Numbered from the stretch's first letter, positions 1 through 8,994 are shown. The stretch is DNA of 64,000 bases from Pandoraea fibrosis (GCF_000807775.2 NZ_CP047385.1:186001-250000); one strand, 5' to 3'. Numbers and translations are program-made. The notes: generated by a model not told the origin, from the sequence alone.

Positions 1-18
1 GCAGCACTGACGACACAT

Positions 19-42
19 GCGGGGACGGCCAGGCGTCCCCGC
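19..42 (-). terminator. Possible terminator hairpin after the binding-protein gene
   Basis: A 9-bp perfect stem (gcggggacg with cgtccccgc, loop gccagg) lies about 40 bases past the stop codon of the minus-strand gene at 82. There is no clear U-run after it, so it may only be a transcript-end stabilising hairpin. Confidence 0.35.
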
Positions 43-81
43 GAGCGACACTTCAGACAGCCATAGCGATGCGCGGCTGCG

Positions 82-1287
82 TCAGGCCATCTTGCACTCG
101 GTCTTGTCGAGCGGCAGGAACGATTTCCCGGCACTGACGATATCGGCGTAGTCGTCGGGGTTCTTCATCTTCGACTTGGCCTTGCCCTTGAGCAGGTAGT
201 AATTCTTGAGTACCTGATGGTCGCCCTTGCGAATCTCTTCCGGACCCGTGAGGCCGTCGTACTTCATGCCTTCCATCGCGGCGATGACCGCCTTCGGGTC
301 GGCACTGCCCGCCTTGACCATGGCGTCGAGCATGAGCTTGGTGCAGATGTATGAGCCCGCAAGGCTGTAATTCGGGTTCTGCTTGAAGCGGTCTTGCGTG
401 CGTTTGACGAGGTCGAGGTTCAGCGGCGAGGCCACGGCGTGCCAGTACTGCGCGCCGAAGTACACGCCGTCGCACAGATCGGCGCCGAGCGTTTCGAACT
501 GTTCCAGACCCGACGCCCATGCCATCAGGATAGTGCAGTTCTTCTTCATACCGAAGCTCACCGCCTGACGCAGCGTGTCGGACGATTGCGAACCGAAATT
601 CAGAATCAGCAGGACGTCGGGCTTGGCGGCAGCGGCATTCGTGAGATAGCCGGAGAACTCTTTCTCGGTGAGCGAGTGATAGCTGTTGCCAACGTGCTCG
701 ATGCCTTTCTCTTTGAAGATGTTCTTGGCGGCCGTGAGCAGACCGTCGCCAAAGACGTACTGCGGCGTGATCGTGTACCAGCGCTTGGCCTTGGGCATCG
801 ATTCGATCAGCGGACGCACCGTTTGCTCGATGGCGCCGAAGGTCGGCACCGACCAGCGGAAGGTGGCGTTGTTGCAGTCCTTGCCCGTGATCTCGTCGGC
901 ACCGGCCGTCGTGATGAAGATGCCGCCGGCCTTCTCGGCTTCTTTGCCCATCGCCAACGCTTCGGATGACAGGATGCCGCCAGCAAAGAAGCGCGCGCCT
1001 TTCTGTTGCGCGATCTCCTGCACGCGGCGGATGGCCGTGGCGGGTTTACCCTCTGTGTCGAGGGTGGTGTAGGCGAGCGGGCGGCCCAGCACTTTGCCGT
1101 ATTGCTCGACGATGAGTTTCATGCCGAGATCGGCGAATTTGCCGTTAGCGGCAAACGGGCCCGACATCGGCACCGGACAGGCCAATTGAATGGCGCCGGT
1201 GCTTTGCGCGAACACGTCGCGAGCGGAGAATAGGGAGCCAGGCAGAGACGCCGCAGCGGCGAGCTTCAACAGTTCACGACGATTCAA
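82..1287 (-). CDS. ABC transporter substrate-binding protein, branched-chain amino acid (LIV) type
   Basis: Periplasmic solute-binding protein of the Peripla_BP_6/LivJ class, which binds small amino-acid-like or aromatic ligands for an ABC importer. The N-terminus carries a Tat-like twin-arginine signal (NRRELLK followed by an Ala/Leu-rich stretch ending ARDVFAQ). I place the start at the TTG at 1287 because GGAGA lies 6 bases upstream and the signal then begins at residue 2; 401 aa is normal for the family. A longer in-frame reading to 1410 would bury the signal peptide. No permease or ATPase gene is in view; they may lie beyond the left edge. It is divergent from the GntR regulator at 1561, which is a natural candidate to control it. 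Ligand unknown. Confidence 0.85.
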   Translation of the reverse strand: MNRRELLKLAAAASLPGSLFSARDVFAQSTGAIQLACPVPMSGPFAANGKFADLGMKLIVEQYGKVLGRPLAYTTLDTEGKPATAIRRVQEIAQQKGARFFAGGILSSEALAMGKEAEKAGGIFITTAGADEITGKDCNNATFRWSVPTFGAIEQTVRPLIESMPKAKRWYTITPQYVFGDGLLTAAKNIFKEKGIEHVGNSYHSLTEKEFSGYLTNAAAAKPDVLLILNFGSQSSDTLRQAVSFGMKKNCTILMAWASGLEQFETLGADLCDGVYFGAQYWHAVASPLNLDLVKRTQDRFKQNPNYSLAGSYICTKLMLDAMVKAGSADPKAVIAAMEGMKYDGLTGPEEIRKGDHQVLKNYYLLKGKAKSKMKNPDDYADIVSAGKSFLPLDKTECKMA

Positions 1288-1474
1288 TTGGGTCTCCAGG
1301 GAAGAGAGCAATCGTTCATGGGGTGCCAACGCGCAGCACGTCATCTGCTGACCGGCCGCGGATAGCAAGACATCGATCTGCGGCAGCGACCTGACGGTGA
1401 CGAATTGCAACGTCCGGGGCCTTATCCCTATCCGTCATATTTATAATGATAAATAGGATGGATTTGATCGTAGG

Positions 1475-1480
1475 TATAAT
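1475..1480 (+). promoter_or_regulatory. TATAAT -10 element upstream of the GntR regulator
   Basis: A perfect TATAAT sits in an AT-rich patch between the two divergent genes. A transcript starting about 7 bases later would begin around 1487, which makes the in-frame GTG at 1489 an unlikely start and favours the ATG at 1561. I see no convincing -35 hexamer at 17 bp, so an activator may be needed. A second TATAAT-like run lies near 1441-1446. Confidence 0.45.
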
Positions 1481-1560
1481 GCTTTGGAGTGTCAATCGGA
1501 AAAAATTCCGAGGCGGCACAGTCCGAAATTCGTGTGAACAAGACCCTTTTGAGGCGCTAC

Positions 1561-2631
1561 ATGGCATTGGATGCGCAACTGGTGCGAGAGCCGTTGGAAA
1601 TCAAACAGCAAAAGCGCGGCGATCTCGTTGCCGAAGCCATCAAGCGTCTGATCACCGAGGGCAACCTGATGCCCGGCGATCGTCTGCCGCGCGAGGTGGA
1701 GTTGCAGCAGATGTTCGGGGTGTCGAAGAGCACCATTCGAGAAGCGCTCAAATCGCTCGAAGTGCAAGGTCTCATCAAGGTGAGTACGGGGCCGTCGGGC
1801 GGCGGCATGGTGGTGGAAGTGCCGCTCGAGCGCACGTTCCAGCTCATGCAGAACTACCTCTTCTTCAAGGAAGTGAGCATCGACGACATCTATACGGTGC
1901 GTCAGTTGCTTGAGCCGGAGCTTGCCGCAGGGGCGGTGCCACATCTGACGGAAGCCGACTTCGAAGCGCTCGAACACAACATGGCGTGTTGCAGCCCGGC
2001 GTCGCATGATCGGCGCGAGTTGCTGCGGCAGCGTCAGGCCGATGTCGACTTTCACGACATTCTCGCGGCCGCCAATCCCAACAGTTTTCTGCGCTTCACC
2101 TGCGAACTCGTCAACGAGATGATTCGCCAGTTGATCGTGTTCGGCAACGAAACGCCGCGCCGCGAGCACGAGAAATTCGGCACGGCCAACGTCAATATTC
2201 ATCGCGAGATTACCGATGCCGCGCGCGCAGGCGACGCGCAGCGTGTGCGTGAACTCATGCAGTTCCACATGCAGGAGGCGCGCACCTATATCAAGCGGAT
2301 GAACGGGAAGCTGCGCGGCCGTCTGATTCTCGATTCGGATATCGTCGACATGCAGCAGCGCGTGCGTTCGCAGTTGGGCTCGGGTGCACCGCAGATACCG
2401 CGTCGCAAGGCAGCCACCGAAGCGGCGTTGCCGCAAGCCGACGTCGCACCGCCGAAGCGCGCGTCGCGCAAGACGGCGGTTCAGGAGAAGGGCGTTGCGA
2501 AGGCCGCCGGCAAGACCTCGGCGAAGTCGAAGACGAGCGTGGCGCAGACGCCGGTGAAGCCGGAGACATCGGTGAGGGTCGCGAAAGCTAAGGCGGAGAC
2601 GCCGCGCAAGCGTCGCGTGGCGGCGAGCTAA
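1561..2631 (+). CDS. GntR/FadR-type transcriptional regulator (FCD domain) with a Lys/Ala-rich tail
   Basis: DNA-binding repressor or activator of the FadR subfamily. Residues about 15-85 are the winged helix-turn-helix (LPREVELQQMFGVSKST, then IREALKSLE), and about 90-250 form the all-helical FCD ligand-binding domain. The last 78 or so residues are a low-complexity Lys/Arg/Ala/Pro tail resembling histone-H1-like bacterial tails, which is not part of the normal family fold. I choose the ATG at 1561 (GAGG 6 bases upstream, 356 aa); the GTG at 1489 would add 24 residues but lies almost on the predicted transcription start. Its divergent partner is the LIV-type binding protein, so it probably controls uptake or catabolism of that ligand. 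Effector unknown. Confidence 0.85.
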   Translation: MALDAQLVREPLEIKQQKRGDLVAEAIKRLITEGNLMPGDRLPREVELQQMFGVSKSTIREALKSLEVQGLIKVSTGPSGGGMVVEVPLERTFQLMQNYLFFKEVSIDDIYTVRQLLEPELAAGAVPHLTEADFEALEHNMACCSPASHDRRELLRQRQADVDFHDILAAANPNSFLRFTCELVNEMIRQLIVFGNETPRREHEKFGTANVNIHREITDAARAGDAQRVRELMQFHMQEARTYIKRMNGKLRGRLILDSDIVDMQQRVRSQLGSGAPQIPRRKAATEAALPQADVAPPKRASRKTAVQEKGVAKAAGKTSAKSKTSVAQTPVKPETSVRVAKAKAETPRKRRVAAS

Positions 2632-2680
2632 GGTGCTTGCACACAACATTCGCTGCGGCGCTTGGCGCTCGCGAAGCGGC

Positions 2681-3310
2681 TCAGATCGGGTCCGGATCGG
2701 CCAGATGGACGGTGAGTCGCTTGAGCGCTCGCACCTGGCGTAGGGCCACGCGCAAGTCGCACGTCGAGATCAGGCCGATGCCTCCTTCGTCGTCGCCCAG
2801 CGGGAGCCCGTCGCGCTCATAGACGACGAGCGCGCCCACCCCGACCGGCGTGTTGTACAACTCATGCCACGAGAACATGACGGTGTACCCGTCGGCACCC
2901 TGTGCCAGCACGAAGGCCCGTGTGAAATCGCGCGCTTGCGCCAATCGTAGCCGGGCAACGTCGAGCAGGGCGGTCAGCCGCACGCCTTTGTAGTCGATCG
3001 CGCTTCGTACCTTCCGGCCAGACAGACAAACGACGTCGAGCGGCCCGGTCAGTTGCGTCGGCAAACGCATCAGCGAGCAGAGATCGAAGGAATGACGACG
3101 ATTGACGCAGCCGGAGACAACCACTTCACGAGAGACGAGCGGGGCTGGGGCCTCGGGCGCAGGGCTCGCCAGGGCGAGCGGCGCGCTGTTGGCGCTAAGG
3201 CGACTGTCCGGCGAAGCGCTGGACGGCATACGCATGGGGTCGATGGGCATGTCGGATGGGTTGGGGGGCACCGGTCGCCTCAATATAGCGGCCGGGCCTT
3301 CGGCGGACAT
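2681..3310 (-). CDS. Small molybdopterin-oxidoreductase-fold protein
   Basis: About 209 aa. Residues 1-60 are a Pro/Ala/Ser-rich, probably disordered lead; residues about 61-209 resemble the catalytic-domain fold of sulfite-oxidase-like molybdopterin proteins (VVVSGCVNRRHSFDL, then an LTALLDVARL-type segment and the YTVMFSWHEL core). A cysteine in VVCLSG sits where the family often has its Mo ligand, but this short form may not bind cofactor. It lies 74 bases downstream of the large BTAD regulator on the same strand and could be co-transcribed. The start is uncertain: ATG 3310 has no good ribosome site, and ATG 3250 is an alternative. It converges with the GntR gene and no terminator is visible between them. 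Confidence 0.6.
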   Translation of the reverse strand: MSAEGPAAILRRPVPPNPSDMPIDPMRMPSSASPDSRLSANSAPLALASPAPEAPAPLVSREVVVSGCVNRRHSFDLCSLMRLPTQLTGPLDVVCLSGRKVRSAIDYKGVRLTALLDVARLRLAQARDFTRAFVLAQGADGYTVMFSWHELYNTPVGVGALVVYERDGLPLGDDEGGIGLISTCDLRVALRQVRALKRLTVHLADPDPI

Positions 3311-3384
3311 ACGGGGTGCCTGATAGCGCCTATTTGCGAGGCTTGAACGGGCCTCTCACAGGCAATGGGTGCCGTTGCGCGCCG

Positions 3385-6300
3385 TCAGCTTCCGTAGCGT
3401 GCAGCGCGACGTGCGGGCTGCGGTGCCGGCACGTTGGCAAGCATCTCGCGTGCCTCCTGCACATCGGCGAGCGACTCGCCCCCCTGGAGTGCGTCGAGCG
3501 CCGTGCGCAACACCTGCACGAGGTTGTTGTCTGTGGTGGCGTTGCCCTCACCCAGACGCAACAGGCTGAGCGCTGCCCGTAACGTGAGCATCGGCGAGGC
3601 TTGCGCTTGCGCGATCTGCAACGCGTGCTCCAGCCACGGACGCACTGCGTCGTCGGGGTGATGACCGGCGCGCAGGAACTCACCCTTCTGGCGCAGGAAT
3701 TCCGCTTGCCAGTGAGCGTCGTTGCGGCGTGCCGACACATGGGCGCCCCGCTCGGCCGCGTGCAGTCCCAGCGCAATGTCGCCGGTGCCCGCACAGGCTT
3801 CCACGAGCAGCCCGAAGAACATGCCTTCGACACCGCCCATGATTTCGCTCAGACGGCCCACGCTGTCGGTGATGCGCTCGAGGCCACTCACGTCGCCGCG
3901 AGAGGCGAGCGCCCAGCCGCGAATCGTCTGCCCGGCGAGCGCCCAGAGGGCCACGCCTGCCTCCGTCGCCACTTCGGTCGCTTCGCTTGCCAGTGCCTCG
4001 GCTGAAGCGACTTCACGACGCAGGCGCCGCAACATTGCCGCGAACACCAGCGCAAACGAAAAGGAGTAGCGACGACCTTGCTGACGTCCCATCGCCAGGG
4101 CTTCCTCGCTCGCGGCGAGCGATTCGTCATGACGTCCGGTGAACCAGTAGGCCCACGAGAGGAACGACAGCCCAGTGATGCGTGCGTCTTCGCCAAGTCC
4201 GGTGTCGGCGTGTTCGGGGCGGTAATGCGAGAGACCGGTTTCCAGAGCCGTGACCGCACCGCCAAAGTCGCCATGGCAGCACAGGCTATTGCCCAGCGCG
4301 TAATACGCGTGGGCGAGCAGGGGTGCGGCGTCGGCCTGTTCGGCGATCAGGATGAGTTTGCGGGCGAGATCGACGCTGCGGTCGAAGTCGCTCCACGAGC
4401 TGGAGCCGAGCCACAGCCCCCAATAGACGGGGAACAGCGCGATGTCGTCGCCCATCGGTTGCGCGAGGGCGAGCGCGGTTTCGAAGTTGTGACGCGCCGG
4501 TTCGGAGCCGTAGCCGTGCAACGAGACCAACGGCACGCCGAGCGCCATGCGCAGTTGCAATTCCTGCTGTGCGGTCTGGGCGCTGGAGCCCGTTTGCCGT
4601 AGAACGTCGAGTGCGCTCTGGTAGTGTGCGCAGGCTTCGCGGAACGCCTGACGGCCCGTTGCGTATTCGCCCGCGAGACGGTAGTGCTCGATGGCCGCCT
4701 CCGGCTCGTCCGCCTGCCGGAAATGCCAGGCAAGCACTTCCGGTTCGGACTGCACAGCCGAGGCGCCTTGCTCGCGCATGGCCAGGGCAATCCGGCGGTG
4801 CGCATCCTGACGGCGTTCCTGCGGCTGTGCGTCGTAGGCGGCTTTGTGCAGCAATGCGTGGCGGAAGACATAGCGGCCGTTGTCCTGACGTTGCACGAGG
4901 GCGCAGGCAACGAGCGTGTCGAGCGCGCGCTCGACGAGCGCCATCGACCGCCCGCTCGCGACGGCGAGCACGTCGGCCTGAAACTCAGGACCGAGGCAGG
5001 ACGCGAAGTGAGCCACCGGTTTGGCGCTGCCGGCGGCGTCAATGCGCGCCATCATCAATTCCTGGAGGCTGGCCGGCATCGGCATCGTGCCGACGGGGCC
5101 GCGTCCGCCTTGTTGGGCCGCCGTGGCCCGCGCAAGTTCTTGCAGGAACAAGGGAACGCCCTCGGCGAGATGCACGATGCGCTCGCGCATGGCGGCCGGC
5201 AGGGCGACGCGCGGCGTGGCCGCCCGCACGATCGAGGCGGCGGCGCCCGCGTCGAGCGGCGCCAGATCGATGCGGCGCAAGCTGGCGGTGTGATGCCACG
5301 GCAGCTCGAATTCGGGGCGCGCGCACACGATCAACAGACGACCGGCCGGCGGATTCTCCGCCATGAGCGCGAGCAACTCCTGCGTGGACGGATCGGCCCA
5401 GTGGGCGTCGTCCAGCATGAGCACACCCCCGTCGGGCAGCAGCGCGGCGAGCAGGCCAGGGGCTTCGTCGAGCACCGCCTGCTTCCAAGCGTGCGGCACG
5501 TTGCCGTCGGCGTGCATGTCGAACAGCGCACGCAGGCGACGATGGGCGAGCAGGGCGGGTTGCGGGAGTTGCGACGCGTCGGCGGCAGATTGCGTGCGCA
5601 GCCAGCGGGCAATCGGATGGAAGGGCGTGCCGGCGCCGTCTTGTGCGCAGGCCAGATCGATCACGCGCAGGCCGCCCGTCTCGATGAAGTGACGCACCAG
5701 CGCCGACTTGCCGATGCCGGCTTCGCCAATGACCAGTGCGAGCACGCCCTGAGCGGCGCTGGCGTCGCGCATGGCTCCGTGCGCGCAGGCAAGTTCGGCG
5801 AGTACGGCATCGCGGCCGAAGAGCATGGCTGCGCGGCGGCGCGACCGGCGCTCCGGCGTCGGATCGGGATTGACACGAAACACCGGGATATCCCGATTCG
5901 CATGGCGCTCGCGGACATTGCCGTGGGGGGTCGTCGCGATGGCCACGCCGATCAGGCGTTGCGTGTCCTCGCAGATCACCACTTCGCCGGGCAGCGCCAG
6001 ATCGGCCAGTTGTGTAGCAGAGCGCGAGACACGTCCGCCCGTGTCGGGACTGTCGTCGGCAACCGAACTGATGACCAGCCCCGTGTGAACGCCCGCGCCG
6101 ATGCCCACGCGAGCTGTGCTTGCCTGCACGCAGCGCATGGCGGCTTCGACCGCGTGACGGCCGGCGCCTTCCAGCGCGGTCGGATATCCGAAATAGCCGA
6201 GCAGGCCACCCGTCGGCGTGCGCATCGTGTAGCCCCACGACTGGCGCAGGATCGTTTCACACTGCACCAGCGGCGGACGCATCATGCCTACGAGTTGATC

Positions 6301-7146
6301 GGGATCGTCGATGCCGTTGGGCGCGAATTCGATGGCGACGACCGTCAATTGACGACGCTCGGGCCCCGTGGCGCGTTGTTCCATCCGCGCGGGTGGCGTT
6401 TCCAGCAACTGCGTGAGCGCCGCGCCGGGCACCTCCCCGAGTTCCTCGCGCAACACGTCGCACAGGCGACGGTATTCGGTTTCGGCCTCGTCGCGTCGCC
6501 CGGCGCGCAACAGCAGCGCTAGCAGACAATGCCAGCCCGATTCGTCGAACGGCGCGAGTGCCACGAGTTGCCGTGCGTGAGCGAGTGCCTGATCGAGGTC
6601 GCCGAGACGGGCGTAGCCGTCGGCAAGCAGTCGCTCACCGAAGACCCGGCGGCGCTGGTATTCGTCGCGTTGCAGCTCGATCCACTGTTCGAGATCCGGC
6701 GTGTCGCGCACCGACAGGCCGTGCAGGAAGGGGCCTTGATAGAGCGCCACGCAGTCGGCCAGATGCTGGAGGTGGGCCGCCAGGTCCAGACCCGTGACGC
6801 CATCGAGCGTGCGATTCGCCTGTTCGATCATGCTCGCGAAGACGTGAGCGTCGATCCACAGACCGGTTTCGGGACGCAAACGCACGACCTGACGATCGGA
6901 CTCGAAGAGTTCGTCGCCGAGGGTGTCGCGCAGGTGGAAGAGCATGCGCTTGAGCTTGTCGCGACCGCCCTGGCCGTCTTCGTCCGGCCAGAACAGGTCG
7001 GCGAGCGCGCCGCGCGTGTGATAGCCCGGTTGCAGGGCGAGATAGGCCAGCAACCCGCGCGCCTTCGTGTATTTCACGGCGCAGGCTTGTTTGCCTTGTT
7101 CGACCCGCATCGGACCGAGCAGGTAGAGCGATCTGGTGGCTTGCAT
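3385..7146 (-). CDS. Giant regulator: BTAD domain, degenerate class III cyclase domain, AAA/STAND ATPase, TPR region
   Basis: 1253 aa from the ATG at 7146, which has AGGGA just upstream (an in-frame TTG at 7170 is less likely). Residues about 5-240 form an OmpR-like winged helix plus bacterial transcriptional activation domain of the SARP/AfsR type. About 264-400 match the adenylate/guanylate cyclase homology domain, but the metal-binding aspartates are replaced (AIEF for the usual xxD, and PTGG for GDG), so catalysis is unlikely. About 455-700 are an AAA_16/STAND ATPase with Walker A GEAGIGKS (about 474-481) and Walker B VLMLDDAH (about 575-582). The last 450 residues or so look like TPR helices. 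Such proteins act as ATP-switched transcription activators. The signal and the target genes are unknown; the molybdopterin-fold gene lies directly downstream. Confidence 0.85.
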   Translation of the reverse strand: MQATRSLYLLGPMRVEQGKQACAVKYTKARGLLAYLALQPGYHTRGALADLFWPDEDGQGGRDKLKRMLFHLRDTLGDELFESDRQVVRLRPETGLWIDAHVFASMIEQANRTLDGVTGLDLAAHLQHLADCVALYQGPFLHGLSVRDTPDLEQWIELQRDEYQRRRVFGERLLADGYARLGDLDQALAHARQLVALAPFDESGWHCLLALLLRAGRRDEAETEYRRLCDVLREELGEVPGAALTQLLETPPARMEQRATGPERRQLTVVAIEFAPNGIDDPDQLVGMMRPPLVQCETILRQSWGYTMRTPTGGLLGYFGYPTALEGAGRHAVEAAMRCVQASTARVGIGAGVHTGLVISSVADDSPDTGGRVSRSATQLADLALPGEVVICEDTQRLIGVAIATTPHGNVRERHANRDIPVFRVNPDPTPERRSRRRAAMLFGRDAVLAELACAHGAMRDASAAQGVLALVIGEAGIGKSALVRHFIETGGLRVIDLACAQDGAGTPFHPIARWLRTQSAADASQLPQPALLAHRRLRALFDMHADGNVPHAWKQAVLDEAPGLLAALLPDGGVLMLDDAHWADPSTQELLALMAENPPAGRLLIVCARPEFELPWHHTASLRRIDLAPLDAGAAASIVRAATPRVALPAAMRERIVHLAEGVPLFLQELARATAAQQGGRGPVGTMPMPASLQELMMARIDAAGSAKPVAHFASCLGPEFQADVLAVASGRSMALVERALDTLVACALVQRQDNGRYVFRHALLHKAAYDAQPQERRQDAHRRIALAMREQGASAVQSEPEVLAWHFRQADEPEAAIEHYRLAGEYATGRQAFREACAHYQSALDVLRQTGSSAQTAQQELQLRMALGVPLVSLHGYGSEPARHNFETALALAQPMGDDIALFPVYWGLWLGSSSWSDFDRSVDLARKLILIAEQADAAPLLAHAYYALGNSLCCHGDFGGAVTALETGLSHYRPEHADTGLGEDARITGLSFLSWAYWFTGRHDESLAASEEALAMGRQQGRRYSFSFALVFAAMLRRLRREVASAEALASEATEVATEAGVALWALAGQTIRGWALASRGDVSGLERITDSVGRLSEIMGGVEGMFFGLLVEACAGTGDIALGLHAAERGAHVSARRNDAHWQAEFLRQKGEFLRAGHHPDDAVRPWLEHALQIAQAQASPMLTLRAALSLLRLGEGNATTDNNLVQVLRTALDALQGGESLADVQEAREMLANVPAPQPARRAARYGS

Positions 7147-7489
7147 TGTCCCTGGACGGCGAATAGGCAACGCCGGCGCACACTTTTGCGTGTTGCACCG
7201 GTGTCGCGAATTTCATGATGTCGTCGAGCCAGACCGACGTTTCCGGAAGGCAACGAGCGCTGCCGTCGGCGCCGAGTCGGCAGTCTGGCGAGACGCCAAG
7301 GCCGTTCCGGGGGGGCTCCGGCCGAATGCTTCAGGTATTACATGTCGAAGTATAAACACGTGTATGAATTCCGTCGGGAATACCTGAGGAATTCGCACGA
7401 TATTGTGGAAATTACGCCAAGGCGGCGCAATTCTGCCTGCCCGGCCGTCCTGCTGGACGATACCGCGAACGTTTGGTTCGTTGTACGGC
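7147..7489. other. Gene-free stretch upstream of the BTAD regulator
   Basis: About 340 bases between two minus-strand genes. It should hold the promoter and leader of the BTAD regulator. A locally AT-rich patch around 7330-7400 is the most likely promoter region. No hairpin terminator, tRNA or convincing small gene was found. Confidence 0.5.
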
Positions 7490-8554
7490 TCAGGCCGGCG
7501 GTTGCCAGAGGGTGGCGTCGGCGGCGTCCACCCGCCTGGGCAGCAATCCCGCCTGCGTGAAGACGTCGGCAATGCGCTGCTGCTCGGCGATGGCGTCGCG
7601 CACTACTGGCTGCACGTCGTAACTGCGCCGTTTATTCGCCGCCTCGACGGTCGTGACGTCCAGTCCCCAGATCGGAGCGAGTTGTGCCGCGGCGTCGCGC
7701 GGGTTGGCGCGTACCCACTGACCGGTCTCGTGCAGCGTCCGGTAGACCTCGCGCAGCACGGCGTCGTGATCGCGGACAAACGCAGGCGTTGCGAGGTAAT
7801 AGCGCTGATAGCCCGCGAGGCCGCGCGCGGTCGTCAGTGTGCGCACCTTGTCCTGACGTTCAACACTGGCGAGGAACGGATCCCACGTCACCCAGGCGTC
7901 GACGTTGCCACTGGCGAACGCGGCGCGTCCATCGGCAGGCGTGAGGTAGGCGGGTTGTACGTCGTTGATTCGGAGGCCGACGCTTTGCAGTGCCGCGATC
8001 AGCAGGTAATGCACGCCCGCGCCCTTGGTGACGGCGATGCGCTTGCCTTTGAGGTCGGCGAGCGTCTTGATCGGCGAGTTTTGCGGCACGAGGATCGCTT
8101 CGGCATCCGGCGACGGTGTCTCGCGTGCGACATAGGCGATGCGCGCACCTGCAGCCTGTGCGAACACCGGCACGGTGTCAGCCACGTCGGCCGAGAAATC
8201 GATGCTGCCGACGTTAAGTGCTTCGAGCAGTGGCAGCCCGCTCGTGAATTCGTGCCAGGTGAGCGTGACGTTGTGCGGCGCGAGCGCCTGCGCCAGCGTG
8301 CCGCGCGCCTTGGCGAGCACGATGAGCGTCGACGATTTCTGATAGCCAATGCGAAGCGTGATTGGCGTGGTGGCCGCGCGGGCACTGTCGCTGAGGGCCA
8401 ATGCGCCTGCGGCACCGAAGGCATGTACGGCGCCGCCCGCAAGCACCACCGTGCCGGCGCGCTGGAGAAAGCGGCGGCGCTGCGGATGGGGTGGGACGAC
8501 TTCGGAGGCGTGATGCGCTTGGGTGTTCTGGCGGGAATCGATCTGACGGGACAT
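7490..8554 (-). CDS. Aliphatic sulfonate ABC transporter substrate-binding protein (SsuA/TauA type)
   Basis: Periplasmic binding protein of the NMT1/SsuA class, about 354 aa from the ATG at 8554. The N-terminus has a Tat-like signal (RRRFLQRAG followed by hydrophobic residues and an ARA cleavage site). The mature part has family hallmarks: RIGYQKSSTLIVLAKARG near the start, FTSGLPLLEAL, and DAWVTWDPF, which lines the ligand cleft in SsuA proteins. Upstream in-frame ATGs (8605, 8695) would precede the signal, so I prefer 8554, although its ribosome site is weak. No ssuB, ssuC or ssuD gene adjoins it, so it either works with a distant transporter or has a different ligand. It is divergent from the siderophore receptor gene. 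Confidence 0.85.
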   Translation of the reverse strand: MSRQIDSRQNTQAHHASEVVPPHPQRRRFLQRAGTVVLAGGAVHAFGAAGALALSDSARAATTPITLRIGYQKSSTLIVLAKARGTLAQALAPHNVTLTWHEFTSGLPLLEALNVGSIDFSADVADTVPVFAQAAGARIAYVARETPSPDAEAILVPQNSPIKTLADLKGKRIAVTKGAGVHYLLIAALQSVGLRINDVQPAYLTPADGRAAFASGNVDAWVTWDPFLASVERQDKVRTLTTARGLAGYQRYYLATPAFVRDHDAVLREVYRTLHETGQWVRANPRDAAAQLAPIWGLDVTTVEAANKRRSYDVQPVVRDAIAEQQRIADVFTQAGLLPRRVDAADATLWQPPA

Positions 8555-8888
8555 GGCGAAGCGAAAGGAATGGCCTGGACGACGCGGCAAAACACAAAGG
8601 CCGCGCATGCGAGTGAACCCTCTTGTATCGCGATGCCCAACACAGGCGCCAATAAGCGATTCGTCTTTGCATAGCGGTGCTGGCGTCATATCCATATGAC
8701 CTGAGCTTGCTCGCCAGTCTCGTCAGACAAAACCAGCGCGTCACGCTCAAACCCCGCGATTTGCTCAAAAGTTCTGCAACCGTTGCGCCGTTGGTTCTAG
8801 GGAAAACCCGTAATTCCAAATGTCGATTCGCGCGAATACCGATTCGATGTCGACGAAGCAATCGTCATGCTTTCATCGCCTTACCTCG

Positions 8889-8913
8889 CATGCGCACCAT
8901 ATAGGTGCGCATG
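8889..8913. promoter_or_regulatory. Perfect 25-bp dyad between divergent genes
   Basis: Arms catgcgcacc and ggtgcgcatg (10 bp each, no mismatch) flank the spacer atata. It lies 335 bases before the sulfonate binding-protein start and about 200 bases before the siderophore receptor start. There is no following T-run, so it looks like an operator for a dimeric regulator, not a terminator. Confidence 0.5.
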
Positions 8914-8975
8914 TGTTACGGCGTATTACAGGGCGCGATGTGATTTCAAAGGGGTGATGCAAAACGCGCGTCTTG

Positions 8976-8994
8976 TAATGAAAATCATTCTTAT
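8976..8994 (+). promoter_or_regulatory. Fur box upstream of the siderophore receptor
   Basis: The 19-mer taatgaaaatcattcttat reads as the Fur consensus (GATAATGATAATCATTATC) with most positions kept, including a central AATCATT. It lies about 120 bases before the receptor start, where iron-bound Fur would block the promoter. The match was made by eye. Confidence 0.7.

Noticed and set aside
4624..6522. Long plus-strand frame of 632 codons opposite the BTAD regulator
   Set aside because: Antisense shadow of a high-GC gene; Arg/His/Ala-rich, no domain or signal recognised.
7342..7560. 72-codon plus-strand frame starting MSKYKHVYEF
   Set aside because: Runs into the 3' end of the binding-protein gene on the other strand and turns Arg/Pro-rich; probably promoter DNA.
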